DNA from: Sthenelais limicola
Taxonomy: Eukaryota > Annelida > Polychaeta > Phyllodocida > Sigalionidae
DNA: 64,000 nucleotides
Direction: 5' to 3'
NCBI GenBank assembly: GCA_942159475.1
Contig: OW804095.1
Span: 150,774,808 to 150,838,807 of the forward strand
Shown here: positions 1 through 10,830 of the stretch, in pieces
Layout of the letters: the number at the start of each line of letters is the position of its first letter
How positions within the stretch are numbered: position 1 is the stretch's first letter
Translations under genes and position numbers: made by a program
The notes under the pieces: model-generated
Database searches by the model: none
The model's input: the letters and a program-made list of their open reading frames with translations, nothing else
Told to the model about the DNA's origin: nothing

Positions 1-263
1 TTTAACATTTGTCTATTTCCAACCATGACAAACTGAGGAAACATCTGTCAAAAGCAGCTTCAAACAGTTCCCACTTGTTACCCGGGTTGTTACCACTTGT
101 TACCACTTGTTACGCGGTAACATAACATCACCCAAGTACAACAACCACCCGGCAACAACCATCGCCTCCTCCTCGTCCCTAATGTCAGACCATCGCTGAT
201 TGTCAACTATTTAACCTGACTACAGCAAACACACACAACACAACGAATACTCTAAATGTATTA
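1..263. other. Unassigned non-coding sequence with a short decamer repeat
   Basis: No open frame of note. At about 71-115 the motif TTACCACTTG recurs in direct repeat and ends in the small palindrome GTTACGCGGTAAC. The rest is AT-rich unique sequence. Confidence 0.5.
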
Positions 264-452
264 ATGTTTGCGCAGTATTTATTTCCGCTATTTTAGCGCA
301 CCCACATTTGTGCACGAAAATAAATCCCGTGGGAAAGTATAATCATTGCATAAACAAAGTGTGACACTTCCTTGCTGCGCGAATTTAAATCGGCGCAAAA
401 AGGTGATATCAAAGTACTTAGTGCGCGAAAATATATCTGCGCAAAAATAAAT
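264..452. mobile_element. Possible decayed inverted-repeat element (GCGC/AAAATA-rich)
   Basis: TTTGCGCAG near 267 is matched in inverted orientation by CTGCGCAAA near 438. Between them are similar words, GTGCACGAAAATAAAT and GTGCGCGAAAATATAT. This looks like an old palindromic transposon relic, and a 235-bp-family copy begins immediately after it. It is seen once, with no defined target duplication, so support is weak. Confidence 0.3.
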
Positions 453-687
453 GGGTCAGATTTCAGAAAATGTACAATTCAACTTCGCCAATCCTCTCAA
501 ATAACCCAAATTTCAGACGAAAATAAAGTTCAAAATATAGTTCAACCTAACCAAAGAGATTGCTAGAATCAATGCAATGCCGAATATACATGAATACCTA
601 GTATTGTCGACCAAATTGCAGCCAAATTTTGCAGAATTTACTAAATGTGTACAGCTGATAATTGTACATTTTCTGAAAATCTTACCC
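453..687 (-). mobile_element. 235-bp family MITE-like element, copy 1 (subfamily A)
   Basis: The copy starts GGGTCAGATTTCAG and ends TTTCTGAAAATCTTACCC, the terminal inverted repeats (TIRs) that define the family. The interior carries the subfamily A words TTTCAGACGAAAATAAAG and TTGCTAGAATCAATGC. I call copies minus when CTTCACCAATCCTCTC follows the left end, as here. There is no coding capacity; short open frames across it are accidental. Flanks AAAT/AAGT could be a worn 4-bp target duplication. Confidence 0.85.
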
Positions 688-1827
688 AAGTACGTTTACA
701 GTAAGTGTTATGCAATATGGGGACTATGTTTTTCTTGCTGGCGTAGCTGCCGCCTCACAAGCTCCAGCTACTACATACACCCGGGCCTGTTGACAGAGGC
801 AAGCAGGGTAGGATCACATCAATATTGGTCTTGTTAGGGGAAAGACAGGTTAGCAGTAGTGAGGCCTTGCTTGTGTACACATGGTTAGTACTGGTAGGTA
901 CGAGTGAGATGTGAGTGGGGCCATACACAGGGGAGTCAGCTACTGGTCCTGTGATAGAGTGGTTGAGGCCCCCTACTGGGGGGCTGGCACATCACTCTCC
1001 CTCCCCGTGCCCTTTAGCCAAACCTTTCAAGACTTCCTACTCTAGCCAATAAAGGATAGCACCCGACCGCTTTCTTAAACAAAACTATCTGGAATATTTT
1101 GGAATGACGATGCATTATCACGATACAATCTCTGCACTTACGGCAAACAGAATCTCACCAAATTTACTCATATTGTGATTTATAGGACTGAATTTGTCAA
1201 TATTCTGCTGCTGTTTCATGTTTATATATGAATTTAAAGTCGAATCGACCGAGAGGAAATGACCGCCCATGAGCGATAATAGGTGAAGCCACCGCAGGAA
1301 AGGATTTCAAACAAAAAGTAGCAAATCTTTAGATTTTGGGCTGAGAATCCAGCTTTAACTAGTTGTACAGTTCGTATGTAAATAGGCAAATTAGTATTTC
1401 ATGTTTAAGAAGGACGTACACACATATTCCATCTATAATCCTTTCTAATCTATATCGTATTTCACTTTTAATCATTCCAACAGTCACCTAATATAAGATG
1501 TGAAGGTTTAAGAGATTCATTGTTGAATATTATAAAGGATAGCCGTACACAACCAATTACCCGATTTAATGATGTTCATGAAAAATTGTCATTCACTTCG
1601 AAAATACTTTCATTTTCATTTCCATTATCGAGCGTCCATTATTCCATTATTCAGAAGAGAAGAGATGAGAAGAAGTTATCTAAGGAATAAGTAGGAGAAG
1701 ATCTGAGACCAGCAGCTTTCCATCAATCTTTCTAGACACTTTCCTTCCCCGCGCCCAGCCCCTTCTCTCCCGCGTACAACACTTCTTTCCCTACACTACT
1801 CACACGCCTCCTGGGTAAAGGCTAAAT
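688..1827. other. Unassigned non-coding sequence
   Basis: Unique-looking, moderately AT-rich DNA with no convincing open frame, RNA gene or repeat visible by eye. Confidence 0.5.
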
Positions 1828-2061
1828 GGGTCGGATTTTCAGAAAAAGGACAATAGGCAGCTCTACACATTTAGGAAATGTTGCTAAATTAGGCTGAAAA
1901 ATGATGAGTACCAGGTATATGTGGGTATATTTGGCATCGTGTTGATTTAAAGTATCTATTTGTTATGTTAAACTATGTTTTGAAGCTCATTTTAATCTTA
2001 AATGTGGGTTATTTGAGAGGATTCGTAAAGGTGAATTGTACATTTTCTAAAAATCTGACCC
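1828..2061 (+). mobile_element. 235-bp family MITE-like element, copy 2 (subfamily B)
   Basis: It starts GGGTCGGATTTTCAG and ends TCTAAAAATCTGACCC. Subfamily B interior words are present (GATTTAAAGTATC, TTATGTTAAACT, TGAAGCTCATTTT). A perfect 4-bp direct repeat AAAT flanks it at 1824-1827 and 2062-2065, one of the clearest target duplications of the family. Confidence 0.88.
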
Positions 2062-2816
2062 AAATCTGCATATAAGGCTGCAGAGTCGTATTGTGGTTGG
2101 GAGATGGTCTATTGGAGCGATCTAGGTATATCTCCAAGCAATCCTCATGAGTCATATATACCCAAGGGAAAAGCTGCCCTGTGAGTAGTGCTTATAGGTG
2201 GGAATCGTATTAATAACCTCCATTTTGTAGCACTGTTGATCTCTTTTTTTTCTTTTCTTTTGATATTATTTATACAGGGTAGACATTTCCCACCATAGTG
2301 GGGTTTTCAAATGGGCCCAGTTTATACAGAAGGTGGTCCACCAATGACTACAGGAAAGGCTAGATTATGCTAGGGATAATCACTTACAGTAGTATGCTTG
2401 TGAGATAGTGTAATAGGGTATCAGTTAACATGATTATGATCAATGGTAAGGTGGAAAACAAAATGATCAAGATAGTAATTGAGATAGGTTTGCTTGCGGA
2501 ACCTCCCTATCTATCCTGTCTAACGTAACCAAATAAAAGAAGTTATTTCTCGTCAGTACGAACTTCACAAAAGCATCACGATCTGATGCAATGTTGCTAC
2601 CGAATACCATTATTCAAATCAAATGAGAAACCAGGGCCGCCGGAGCTCACCTATTATTGCCGATCTAAGTTTAGATAAAGCGTTCTGTAGTTATTTCAGT
2701 AACATCCTAGTACATTGCGTGAGGAGATGGGATCTTGCCATGCTCAACAGATTCTCTCCATCTCAAAGTTTTATTTTTACTACAAAGCCTTGGTTAGGCT
2801 ACATGATACAGCGGCC
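2062..2816. other. Unassigned non-coding sequence
   Basis: No supported gene. A T-rich stretch lies near 2245-2270 and CAAATCAAATGAG, possibly a retroelement tail remnant, near 2616. Open frames here are short and unrelated to known families as far as I can see. Confidence 0.45.
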
Positions 2817-2819
2817 TTA

Positions 2820-3043
2820 AGGGTGGTCTCCACTGGTTGCGGTAAGCTCTGCGGTAAGCCTTGCGATGGTTTGTGCTGGTTCTGTAGGTGGAGAGGAATG
2901 ACGAGGTCCTTGCCTGCATGGTCAGTGAACGATGTAGGCAGGACCTCGCCACTCCACAACAACACAGCACCATCGCAAGGCTTACCGCAGAGCTTACCGC
3001 AGAGCTTACCGCAGAGCTTACCGCAGCCAGTGGAGACCACACT
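2820..3043. mobile_element. Fold-back (PIF/Harbinger-type MITE-like) element with TTA duplication
   Basis: The ends AGGGTGGTCTCCACTGG and CCAGTGGAGACCACACT are inverted repeats matching at 15 of 17 positions. TTA flanks both sides (2817-2819 and 3044-3046); a 3-bp TWA duplication is characteristic of PIF/Harbinger transposons. Inside, GCTTACCGCAGA is repeated about four times on the right and found inverted on the left. A second nested hairpin uses GAGGTCCTTGCCTGCAT and ATGTAGGCAGGACCTC. The element can fold along nearly its whole length. Open frames on both strands are by-products of the palindrome. Confidence 0.8.
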
Positions 3044-3299
3044 TTATCTATCTATATTTCTGTCACTACAAACTACGACCAGAGCCTGCACCTCCGCAAA
3101 TCAAGATTTAGCTGCAAGCTTTCTGAAGTAGTAAGTTTAGTAGTATTTGTAGTTAATAAATAATCTTCCACGAGGGCTCCCCAAGTTAGCTAGTTAACAT
3201 TTAATAGCATGCGATCCTCTATTATGCTGATATAATTATAATGTCAATCTCAAAATGTTATTTTTCGGTACCTTGGCTTGGTAGAATGCATGCCACAGA

Positions 3300-3830
3300 G
3301 GCATTATTAATTAAAATAATAATATAATTTATTATTTATTTTATTGAGAGTATTTTGTCAATCGATACTGGAACCAAAAGTATACAAGTAGAGACATAAA
3401 AAACAAAGAAGATATACACAAAATTTGCCTGTATACAAAAGGTAGGAAAACGGCCTCAGTCCTAGTAGAACTAGGTCTGGTATGAGTGGCCATTACCTGA
3501 TGGTCTGATCATAACTGTGACATGTAGCATACACATAGCAGATTTAGGGCTAACTAGAAGACTAAAAGAAAACTACGGTGATAGGGTGATGAATGAAGTA
3601 TAGGAGTATTAAAGTGACATTATAAGTACACTGGTAACAAGCTTTCAGCCTTGGTTAAGGCTTTGAAATTATTGTAAGAGTCAATGTTTCTCGATTCAGC
3701 ATCAAGATTGTTCCATAAAATTGCTGTTTTTCTCTGAACACAATTTGAATCATAAGCAGTTCTAATATAATAGGCTGTCTAGAGCAAGCAGTCCTCCTAT
3801 GCCAAACGTAGGTGATCCAAAATAGCTGCC
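3300..3830 (-). pseudogene. 3' end of a CR1/Jockey-like LINE (reverse transcriptase C-terminus plus 3' UTR)
   Basis: Read on the minus strand, about 3790-3620 encodes YYIRTAYDSN followed by RKTAILWNNLDAESRNI and SYNNFKALTKA, then a stop. The order R-K-x-x-x-x-x-W-N-x-L followed by F-K-x-x-L/K is the usual end of CR1/Jockey-clade reverse transcriptases, after the thumb region. A stop codon a few residues upstream and an unrelated upstream frame show that the copy is dead. Downstream sequence runs to an AATAAAATAAATAATAAA tail near 3345-3300, as expected for a LINE 3' end. The clade is inferred from the motif alone. Confidence 0.65.
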
Positions 3831-4737
3831 AAAGCCAAACTACTGACCTTTTTTTCATGTAGATTTGCGAGCCCAAATCATGTTTATCCGTGCACAGCTT
3901 CTATAGCTCTACTTGCAGCTGGAAATACTCTTCAAGCAAACACAAATGTGGCTTATTGTTTGCGAACATTATATATTACACAAACGGCTTTTGCAGACGA
4001 CATTTAACGTCTTTTTGACGATGCCATAATCAGCATAAATTATAGCTGAGTAGATTAGTGGTCTAAGGGTTAGCATTCTTTACTAATCGGTGCTCGTAAT
4101 AGTCTGAAGGTGACGGTAATTAAACATAATCGTTGCTTATCAATTATGTAACATGTTCGAGTGACGAACGCGTGCATTGTCGTTATATCGTCATGACCTA
4201 GATCCAGTCCTAAGGCTTCGGGAGGCATGCGCACTGAAGTACTTCCGGTATGGAGTCGGTGGTGACACTGAAGCCTTGTAAGTTTAGAAGGTGCCTTGCT
4301 GGAGATATACATCTGACAGCAGTGACCTGCCAGAGTCAAAATCCTATAGGCGTATGTCCCGACACCGCCTAACCATTCACCAGGCCGCGATTCAATTACA
4401 GAAAGCAACTGTGCTGTGTGTATTCGTCGTCCAACCAAGGCTTCATATCACCATCAGATATTTGCGTTCTAACCCAGTAACTACTGCGTGTTTATATAAG
4501 GATTGAGGCAATATTATAGGATGTTTTTGTGATCTATGCATTGGGAAATGAATGTCAAGAGTTTGGAGAGCAACATCCTTTACGTTGAAGCCCTTGAAGG
4601 GAAAATGTGTCACTGTGGCCTAACTTTACGTAAGCCTGTGTTTATGATAACAGAAGGTAGCAATGCGTACTAATTTGACCCCTTATTTCTTAACTGGGCA
4701 TAAATAATCCATGTATTCATACGACTGAAATTGCCAA
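3831..4737. other. Unassigned non-coding sequence
   Basis: No supported gene. TAGATTAGTGG near 4050 resembles a tRNA box A but lacks a correctly spaced box B. A 122-codon minus-strand frame at 4070-4438 has no recognisable domain. Confidence 0.4.
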
Positions 4738-4840
4738 CCCCCAAAAAGGGAACATGTCTAGAAAGGGATCTTTGGAGAAAACCTTAGGAGAAAGCCTTTG
4801 AAAAATAGCAATTTTGGATTTTTTCTTTGACACATCACAT
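4738..4840 (-). mobile_element. Possible decayed end of the 410-bp family
   Basis: AAAAATAGCAATTTTGGA followed by GACACATCACATA resembles the right-hand end of the 410-bp family (TTTTGCG, then ACACATCACATA). The preceding bases also loosely follow the interior of the copy at 35401-35806. Heavily diverged. Confidence 0.25.
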
Positions 4841-5770
4841 AATTATATATGATCTCTAGTCCTTATCCTATAGGCAATTGCTGTTTCAACATGCCCCACG
4901 ACATTATTGTCTTCAGAGAAGATTCAGAATAGTCCTGTCCGATATATGACCTTGTATTATAATTGAAATTAATACAGGTATCCCATATTTATGACAGTCT
5001 AAAGAGGCATATTTGGACCGAAAAATGCGGTGAAAATATGCTGTCATCGTTATCATTAAAACATTTTCTTCGTTGCTGGATTTAATAACATGCAGCTACA
5101 GAACAATCTCTGCAGTAAAAATTGTTTTCTTCTTTCAACCGAGACTCGTTTTCGAGGTTTTAAGGGCATCAGCGTTGGCATTGCATGTCATGAGATTTTG
5201 TATGACCTTGCCCTTGGGTGTAGCTTGCCCTGGGGGGTCACCTGACCCCTGCGATCATGTGACTGTCATTGTTGGACTCGGGGAATGTGCTGCTGGCCAT
5301 TGACTCACACAAGTGCAGAGGCTAAAGGCTCCAAGTTAGAAAATCCCCAAATCAAAGGTCGCAGGACTTTGGGGGGATTTAAACGTAAACATGCTTGCAG
5401 ACAGGCAGCGAGTCCCCATCAATAACACGAGGGATGAGGATAAAACAAGGAGAAATGGGCTCAAAATACCAGTTGGAAATGGGTTCAAAATACGAGTGAG
5501 ATGAGCAGCTCAGGGTATGAATGTGTGAGCTTTACATCACCAGCTCGTGAGCTCACATGTGCTCACGTGCTGCGAATAATTTTACATGTTAGCCTTGATC
5601 ACGTGAAAACATGTTATCTGTAAGGATCAAGATACGCTAATTGACCTGGTTCCAGCTCAGTGTAACTCGGTGTAATTTGGTGTAACTTGCGAGTATGCAT
5701 TGCCATTCTGGAGCTCATTGCATTTGGTGGTGGTCAGGGGGTCGTAGTAGAATTAACAAATATCACAATA
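4841..5770. other. Unassigned non-coding sequence
   Basis: AT-rich unique DNA. Around 5500-5690 are several TCACGTG/GCTCACGTG-like words and a short GTGTAAYTYGGT repeat. No gene is supported. Confidence 0.4.
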
Positions 5771-6109
5771 GGGGAGTTACATGTGCCACTGCGTATGTCT
5801 GTCACAGTGCATTCTGGGATGGATTCTGTTGAAATCTGACATACAAATATTTGACAACATTCAAATATTGCAAGAATATTGTCACCAATATCAGAGCTTG
5901 TATAAATGGTCTACGAAAACCAAATGCATGCTGGGAAAGATGGATGCTTTTGTTATGGAAATATGTAACACGTGGATATTAACATAAGAACATTGATCAA
6001 TAGATATTCCATGCTGAACGTGGCATGTTTTCTACAGATTTTATACTGTACCATTAGTCCCATAATTCCATGCGAATTAGGATTCAAAATTGCGGCTATG
6101 AAATTCCCC
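5771..6109 (+). mobile_element. 340-bp family Tc1/mariner-type MITE-like element, copy 1
   Basis: The ends GGGGAGTTACATG and CATG/AAATTCCCC form an imperfect inverted repeat and are flanked by TA (5769-5770, 6110-6111), the duplication used by Tc1/mariner transposons. Most of the interior recurs at 25329-25648 and, inverted, at 45565-45898. Shared words include CCATGCTGAACRTRGCAT and ACCAAATGCAYG. It is non-coding; the 68-codon frame inside is accidental. Confidence 0.75.
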
Positions 6110-6454
6110 TATTGGTGCCATTTCAGGGTTTAGAAAATGATTTTGAGCAAGGGCGAAAACCTGACTTTTTGTTAAGAGTGAATCAGGAAATTGCCTGAAT
6201 GTATCCTATTTGATCCAGCAGCACGGTATAGATAAAGAAGTACTGTGAATAATGGCCTCACAGACACATGCTACTCCAGTGCAGAACAACATGAAGCGCT
6301 TCTATCTAATTTTGCTACATAATTTATTGCCAATTCAGAGGATGGGAGGCTGTACATCTATAGAACACTTGTAACTGCCAACACTTTCCATCTATAGCTT
6401 GAATCAGTAACATTCCACTCAGCAAATATAATTCATACAATTACATATATCTCA
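6110..6454. other. Unassigned non-coding sequence
   Basis: Unique AT-rich sequence between the 340-bp-family element and a short tandem repeat. Nothing recognisable. Confidence 0.4.
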
Positions 6455-6592
6455 CCTATATACTTATAGAAATCCCACCTATATATTTATGGAAATCCCA
6501 CCTATATACTTATAGATATCCCACCTATATATTTATAGAAATCCCACCTATATATTTATAGAAATCCCCCATATTTATAGAAATCCCACCTC
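6455..6592. repeat. 23-bp tandem repeat, about 6 units
   Basis: Units of the form CCTATATAYTTATAGAAATC plus CCA begin at 6455, 6478, 6501, 6524 and 6547, followed by a shortened last unit. Variants differ by C/T in the middle and by a few substitutions. Confidence 0.9.
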
Positions 6593-6876
6593 GAAGAATC
6601 ATGGCCTGTGCGAAAACCATTTTCGCCGAAAATAAACTAAAGCTTATGACTGCCACCCATACCTCTATAACAGAGAACCTATATATCTCCAAACCCTATC
6701 CAACAGACTTTTCTCCCTTAATTCAATCTTAGACTGTCTAATTCTTTCACCAATTGAAAGAGAATTGCCTCAATAACTATATGTGTCAGTTTAAAAGAAA
6801 TCCGAGTCCCAGAGTTGAAGATATAAGTGAAATAAAAAAATAAAATGACTGGACAATCAAACAAATGTAAAATGGC

Positions 6877-6949
6877 TGGCTGCTCTGGGACACGACCTCA
6901 CAATGTCCAGTTTGAAAGTCACACGGTTTAGCCACTTGGCTATAGGGGA
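6877..6949 (-). other. tRNA-derived relic (SINE head or tRNA pseudogene)
   Basis: On the minus strand TAGCCAAGTGG (6942-6932) is a perfect RNA polymerase III box A. GGTCGTGTCCC (6897-6887) is a good box B 45 bp downstream, as in tRNA genes (positions 8 and 52). The presumed acceptor arms, TCCCCTA and GCAGCCA, do not pair, so this is not a working tRNA. It could be a SINE head, but no A-rich tail or target duplication is evident. Confidence 0.45.
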
Positions 6950-7660
6950 AAATAGTAGGGCACATGCATATAAACACCTTTATTGATTTACACAGTTTAG
7001 GTTTACTTTAGTCCTCCATTGTCCTCATGAGGATTGAGGAGAATGGGGGAAATGCATTATCTTTGAAGGTCCCTGTGTTCGCCGCAGGCGATTTAATAAC
7101 TCAAACTTATCATAAACATATAACTTGCAACTGCATTTTATTTCTATAAGATGCGAATGCAGGACTAGTTCTGCACGCTTCCTGGATCAAATTAAGTCCT
7201 GTTAATCGCCTTCGTAGTGTAGCCTATCTACAACTAGCGAACATTTAGAGTACAATTCCTGTATCCTGACATTTTGGCTCATTATTCTTACAATATGTAT
7301 TCACTAGTGAACCCCACGGTATCTGTTTCTCACCAGCCTACAGAGCGAAATGACACTATTTAGTAGATTGATTGAGGTCAAAGTTCTAATTAACTTTGCG
7401 AACGAAAATAAAATTCTACTTACTTTTTTAGGCGTGTTGCAACGTGGACATAGCGGCAGTCGGGGATGTGAGTCCAAGTTCAAAATTCCTCTCTGGAAAA
7501 ACAAATTAATTTAATGTAATTCAATTGTTTCAAACTTGCACAAAACCAACTAGATTAAAGTACACGCCAATGACAATGTGTAATCACATCAACCATGACT
7601 CGTTATAAAAGACGCGTTTATGTCATTTTGAATGTGCATTAGATCAGGACAAATAGGACA
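6950..7660. other. Unassigned non-coding sequence
   Basis: No recognised gene or repeat. It contains a repeated CCTCATGAGGATTGAGG-like stretch near 7020 and AT-rich unique DNA. Confidence 0.4.
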
Positions 7661-7700
7661 AATAGGACTGTTTGGGTTCAAATAGGACTGTTTGGGTTCA
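7661..7700 (+). repeat. Exact 20-bp tandem duplication
   Basis: AATAGGACTGTTTGGGTTCA occurs twice head to tail (7661-7680 and 7681-7700). The second copy runs into the left arm of the following hairpin. Confidence 0.95.
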
Positions 7701-7784
7701 AACTGATCGAGACCCCTCAGAAAACGGGACGAACCCCGAAGGGGTGAGTCCCGTTTTCTGAGGGGTCTCGATCAGTTTGAACCC
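7694..7784. repeat. Perfect inverted repeat: 37-bp arms, 17-nt loop
   Basis: The arm at 7694-7730 begins GGGTTCAAACTGATCG and is the exact reverse complement of 7748-7784. The loop holds a smaller hairpin, ACCCC-GAA-GGGGT (7733-7745). Either strand would fold as RNA into one uninterrupted stem. Perfect arms suggest a recent origin. It could be a small fold-back element, a hairpin RNA source or an assembly inversion artefact; sequence alone cannot decide. Confidence 0.9.
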
Positions 7785-7838
7785 TCCATCGTGCCATTTG
7801 CTATAAAAATGTCATTTTTAATGTGGTTTTTAATTTGT

Positions 7839-8240
7839 ACTGTGTTTCAGGAAAATGAGTCACAAGTCGCAAAATTGATATTTTTCAACGTGTTTTTATC
7901 ACAAGATCTCTGTATTTAAATGTTTTGATTTTTAGAGGGCTTAGTACTCATAGTCATATAAATCCGTGTAACAAATTTCAGAACATTGTATTAAATAGAT
8001 CCATGCGTTTTGAAGGCCTTCGGTTTAGTTACTTTCCTGGTAATTACCCATCCAGAAACATTGCAAACTTGTTTTTTTTTCAAAAATAAAAATATCAAAC
8101 TTAAAGCATAGAAATACATATTAGGTGTCCTAGTGTTTACTATCATTGGAATCGGCTTGATCTCCTCTTTTCAAATATGGTGATATCTCAAAATCAATAT
8201 TTTGCGACTTATGACTCATTTTCCTAAAAACGAATCACGT
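7839..8240 (-). mobile_element. 410-bp family Tc1/mariner-type MITE-like element, copy 1
   Basis: The left end TGTGTTTCAGGAAAATGAG then GTCGCAAAA is mirrored at the right end by TTTTGCGACTTATGACTCA then TTTCCT. The interior aligns along its length with the copy at 51937-52348 (for example CTATCATTGGAATCGGC). I call this orientation minus, opposite to the copies at 27.3, 28.0, 32.9 and 35.4 kb. The outermost bases are decayed. Confidence 0.8.
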
Positions 8241-8889
8241 AAAACAAAGATAATAGTACTAGAAAATGCCTCCCCACCACGCCCCTCTCTATGCACCACT
8301 CAAGACGTTTGCACCCACAGCACCCTATTCCCTGCAAACCCTGCATACCTCCACCCTTACCTCATTCTAAAGCTGATTCTCATAGTTAAATCATGCAATT
8401 ATTTCCAGCAGTTTGTGTTATAAAAACAAGACTTTAAAGTATTTAAAACATAATGTACCCCAACAGGGGGAAACTTTGCACATTTAGGGGCTGAGATTGG
8501 AAGATATTGATTAGTAATTGGATCATTATGAATGCTATCCATCAATGTATTTGTCACAATGTCCATTGTGATATTATGGCTTTGTTATCGAGTCAGTTTT
8601 CTGAATAATTAATCATTGATCGGGATCATTAATCATTGTCTTATCTTCTACTAGACTAATCACACCCAATACAGGGGGTCCATTGTCACGGCCGATCCTA
8701 AACAAACTCCCTGCCCCGGCCGGCTCGGCCTGCCTCCGGTTCATGCAGTTCACTCATGCAGAACGTGTCCCCCCAAACACATTCCATTCTTATCAAGGTC
8801 GGCCATTGTTTAGGCCATCCCGACCCCCCTCTCTCTCGCTTTTAGTTTTACCCTTTCCACAAAATGTGGTCCCTTATGGATCAGGTAAA
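8241..8889. other. Unassigned sequence, becoming C-rich
   Basis: Includes paired ATTAATCATTG words near 8610-8637 (homeodomain-like cores) and TAAACAAAC near 8699. No gene is supported; a 182-codon frame opening at 8683 continues into the C-rich tract. Confidence 0.35.
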
Positions 8890-9200
8890 GAGCAAATAGG
8901 TCTAGACCCCCACCCTCCCTCCCCCCAAGCACCCACCCGCCTCCCAAACAGACACAGGTCTACACTTCCTCCCCCCTCTTCCATAGCACAGACCACGCCA
9001 CCACGCGCCCTCCCATGCAACTACTCTCTCGACCTTAGGTTCCATCAACCCCCGCCAGACAACTCATCGGAAACATTGAACAGTTCTGCCCTTGCCCCTG
9101 CCCCCCTCACCCCCTCAGCCCTGCCCCCTACCCCCACCCACCCCACTCGATCTCCTCCACTCCAGCCCCTCCTCCCATGGCCCTCAGCGACTCAACTTTT
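8890..9200. repeat. C-rich, G-poor low-complexity tract
   Basis: Runs of CCC with few G residues. The bias keeps forward frames open, giving a proline/serine/threonine-rich 182-codon frame (8683-9231) without recognisable domains. I treat it as compositional rather than coding. Confidence 0.6.
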
Positions 9201-9203
9201 CCC

Positions 9204-9277
9204 CAAGGTCAAGGTCAAAGTCCCCTACTAGAGGTCACTTGACGTCGAGGTCACATGACGTAGCAGGTCACATGGGT
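9204..9277 (+). promoter_or_regulatory. Cluster of AGGTCA half-sites alternating with TGACGT sites
   Basis: AAGGTCAAGGTCAAAG (9205-9220) is followed by three AGGTCA words near 9232, 9248 and 9265. The first two are each followed at once by a CRE-like core (TTGACGTCG, ATGACGTAG). AGGTCA is the nuclear-receptor half-site and TCAAGGTCA the monomer site of ERR/SF-1-type receptors. Spacing is about one and a half helical turns. The function is inferred only. Confidence 0.4.
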
Positions 9278-10039
9278 GTGTTCTAATTGGTTACATTTTG
9301 GTGAGGGTGAATCACAGCGTCCCCGCTGTGGAACATTTCTCCACTGGTTATCGCATGAATATGCTGGAGGACTCCAACTGATTAGCTTTAATTAAACAGT
9401 TTAATACCCTGCAGAAGTCGCCTGACCTAGTTGGCGAATTCCCCTTCGCGCATGTTGTGTACAATGTATAAGGGAAAGTAGTTTTTGCAGTGTAAACTAT
9501 AACGGATAATAGATTCTGGAGACAATGATATTGACACAACTTCATATTTCCTTTATCAGTCACAGCATGTTTGTACTTTTCATTTTTCGACCCATATCTC
9601 ATGGAATGATCTACATCGTCAATTACTTCCCAATTGTGTGTCTATGTATCTCTCCCCAGAATCATGACAGCATTAGATTCTTTTCACAGAAGGACGAGTT
9701 AATTTTCTTTATTAAATGTATTCATAGCTACATTATAAGAACCTAATTATTCAAGGAACATCCTTGCAGCTTTAGCCGTCAAGGCCATGAACAGTTATTC
9801 TGACCAGTTGTTCCACTCAACTGAATATGGTATAGGATATAACTAGGCTAATAGTGATTAACTAATAGTGAACCTCCTCTCCCGCCCCTTCCTCCCAACG
9901 AACATAAAATAATTATATTCATCCTTCAATTCTCATTCTCTCTACCTGAAGAAATATCTGTGTACTATTTTGGGAACACATTTTATGAACAATCTCCTTT
10001 TTTGCCCTTACCCATATTAACAGGAATTCAATGGGACAC
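9278..10039. other. Unassigned non-coding sequence
   Basis: It contains a small hairpin, CACAGCG-TCCC-CGCTGTG, near 9314. No gene is supported; frames of 73-84 codons at 9348-9746 show no known features. Confidence 0.4.
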
Positions 10040-10780
10040 GGGGAAGATAGAAATAGGTTAGGGAAGGGTAGTAGAGGGGGTGAGACTGTAGGGACAGGGG
10101 ATAAAAGACAGGCAGAGGCAGAGGAGGATAGATAGAGAGGCGTGTTAGAGAGAAGAGGGGAGAGGGGAGGGAAGGACAGAAAAAGAGAAAGGGACAGGGA
10201 ATGAGAGGTGAAGCTTAATAGAGAGATGAGAGACGGACAGAGAGGGAGAGAGAAAGGGAGAAAAAGAGGGATCGGGAGAGAGCGACACAGAGAGAGAAAG
10301 GGAGAGAGACCGAGAGAGGAAAGAGAGAGGAAGAGGGATAGGGAGAGAGACACCCAGAGAGAAAAAGGGAGAGAGACAGAGAGAGGGGGAGACAGACATA
10401 CACTGATACAGACAGAGAGACAGGGAGGCAGAGAGAGAGATGTTGTGAGCGAGATAAGTAGAGCGATAGATGCAAGGAGAGAGATACAGAGAGAGATGGA
10501 GAGAGAGAGAGGGAGAGAGAGAGATGGAGAGAGAGAGGAAAGAGAGAGAAAGAGAGATATTGAGTTACACATAGAGAGAAAGAGAGAGACGGAGAGAGGG
10601 AGAGAGAGAGGAGACAGACATACAGCCAAAGAGACAGGTAGACAGGAAGACAGTAGGGAGGGAGACGTAGAGAGAGAGATAAGTAGAGAGATAGATACAA
10701 CCAGGGCTAGGTAGACAGCTCTAGAGCAAGGAGTGAAAGAGGGAGGACAGGCAGCGAAGGCAGAGAGAGAGATGGAAGAC
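10040..10780 (+). repeat. Polypurine tract (GAGA-rich), purines on the plus strand
   Basis: Almost uninterrupted GAGAGAGG/AGACAGAG sequence, with mirror-symmetric stretches able in principle to form triplex DNA. Long frames on both strands (287 codons minus, 168 codons plus) consist of Ser/Leu or Arg/Glu repeats and are artefacts of the bias. Confidence 0.9.
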
Positions 10781-10830
10781 ACAGGCTGCTGTGGGAAAAG
10801 ACTAGGATCAATGGAACATCATGGGAAACT

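Noticed and set aside
2715..3163. Overlapping frames of 82-138 codons on both strands near 2.7-3.2 kb
   Set aside because: They run through a palindromic TTA-flanked transposon and mirror each other; the shared peptides come from inverted repeats.
4043..4120. Candidate tRNA or SINE head at TAGATTAGTGG
   Set aside because: The box A match is fair, but no box B occurs at tRNA spacing; the only TTCGA word lies about 100 bp downstream and no cloverleaf can be drawn.
8683..9231. 182-codon Pro-rich frame
   Set aside because: Openness is explained by C-rich, G-poor DNA; no recognisable domain and no polyadenylation signal or splice support.
9919..10782. 287-codon minus-strand Ser/Leu-rich frame and overlapping Arg/Glu-rich plus-strand frame
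   Set aside because: Both arise from a GAGA-rich polypurine tract; no domain, signal peptide or stable composition outside the repeat.
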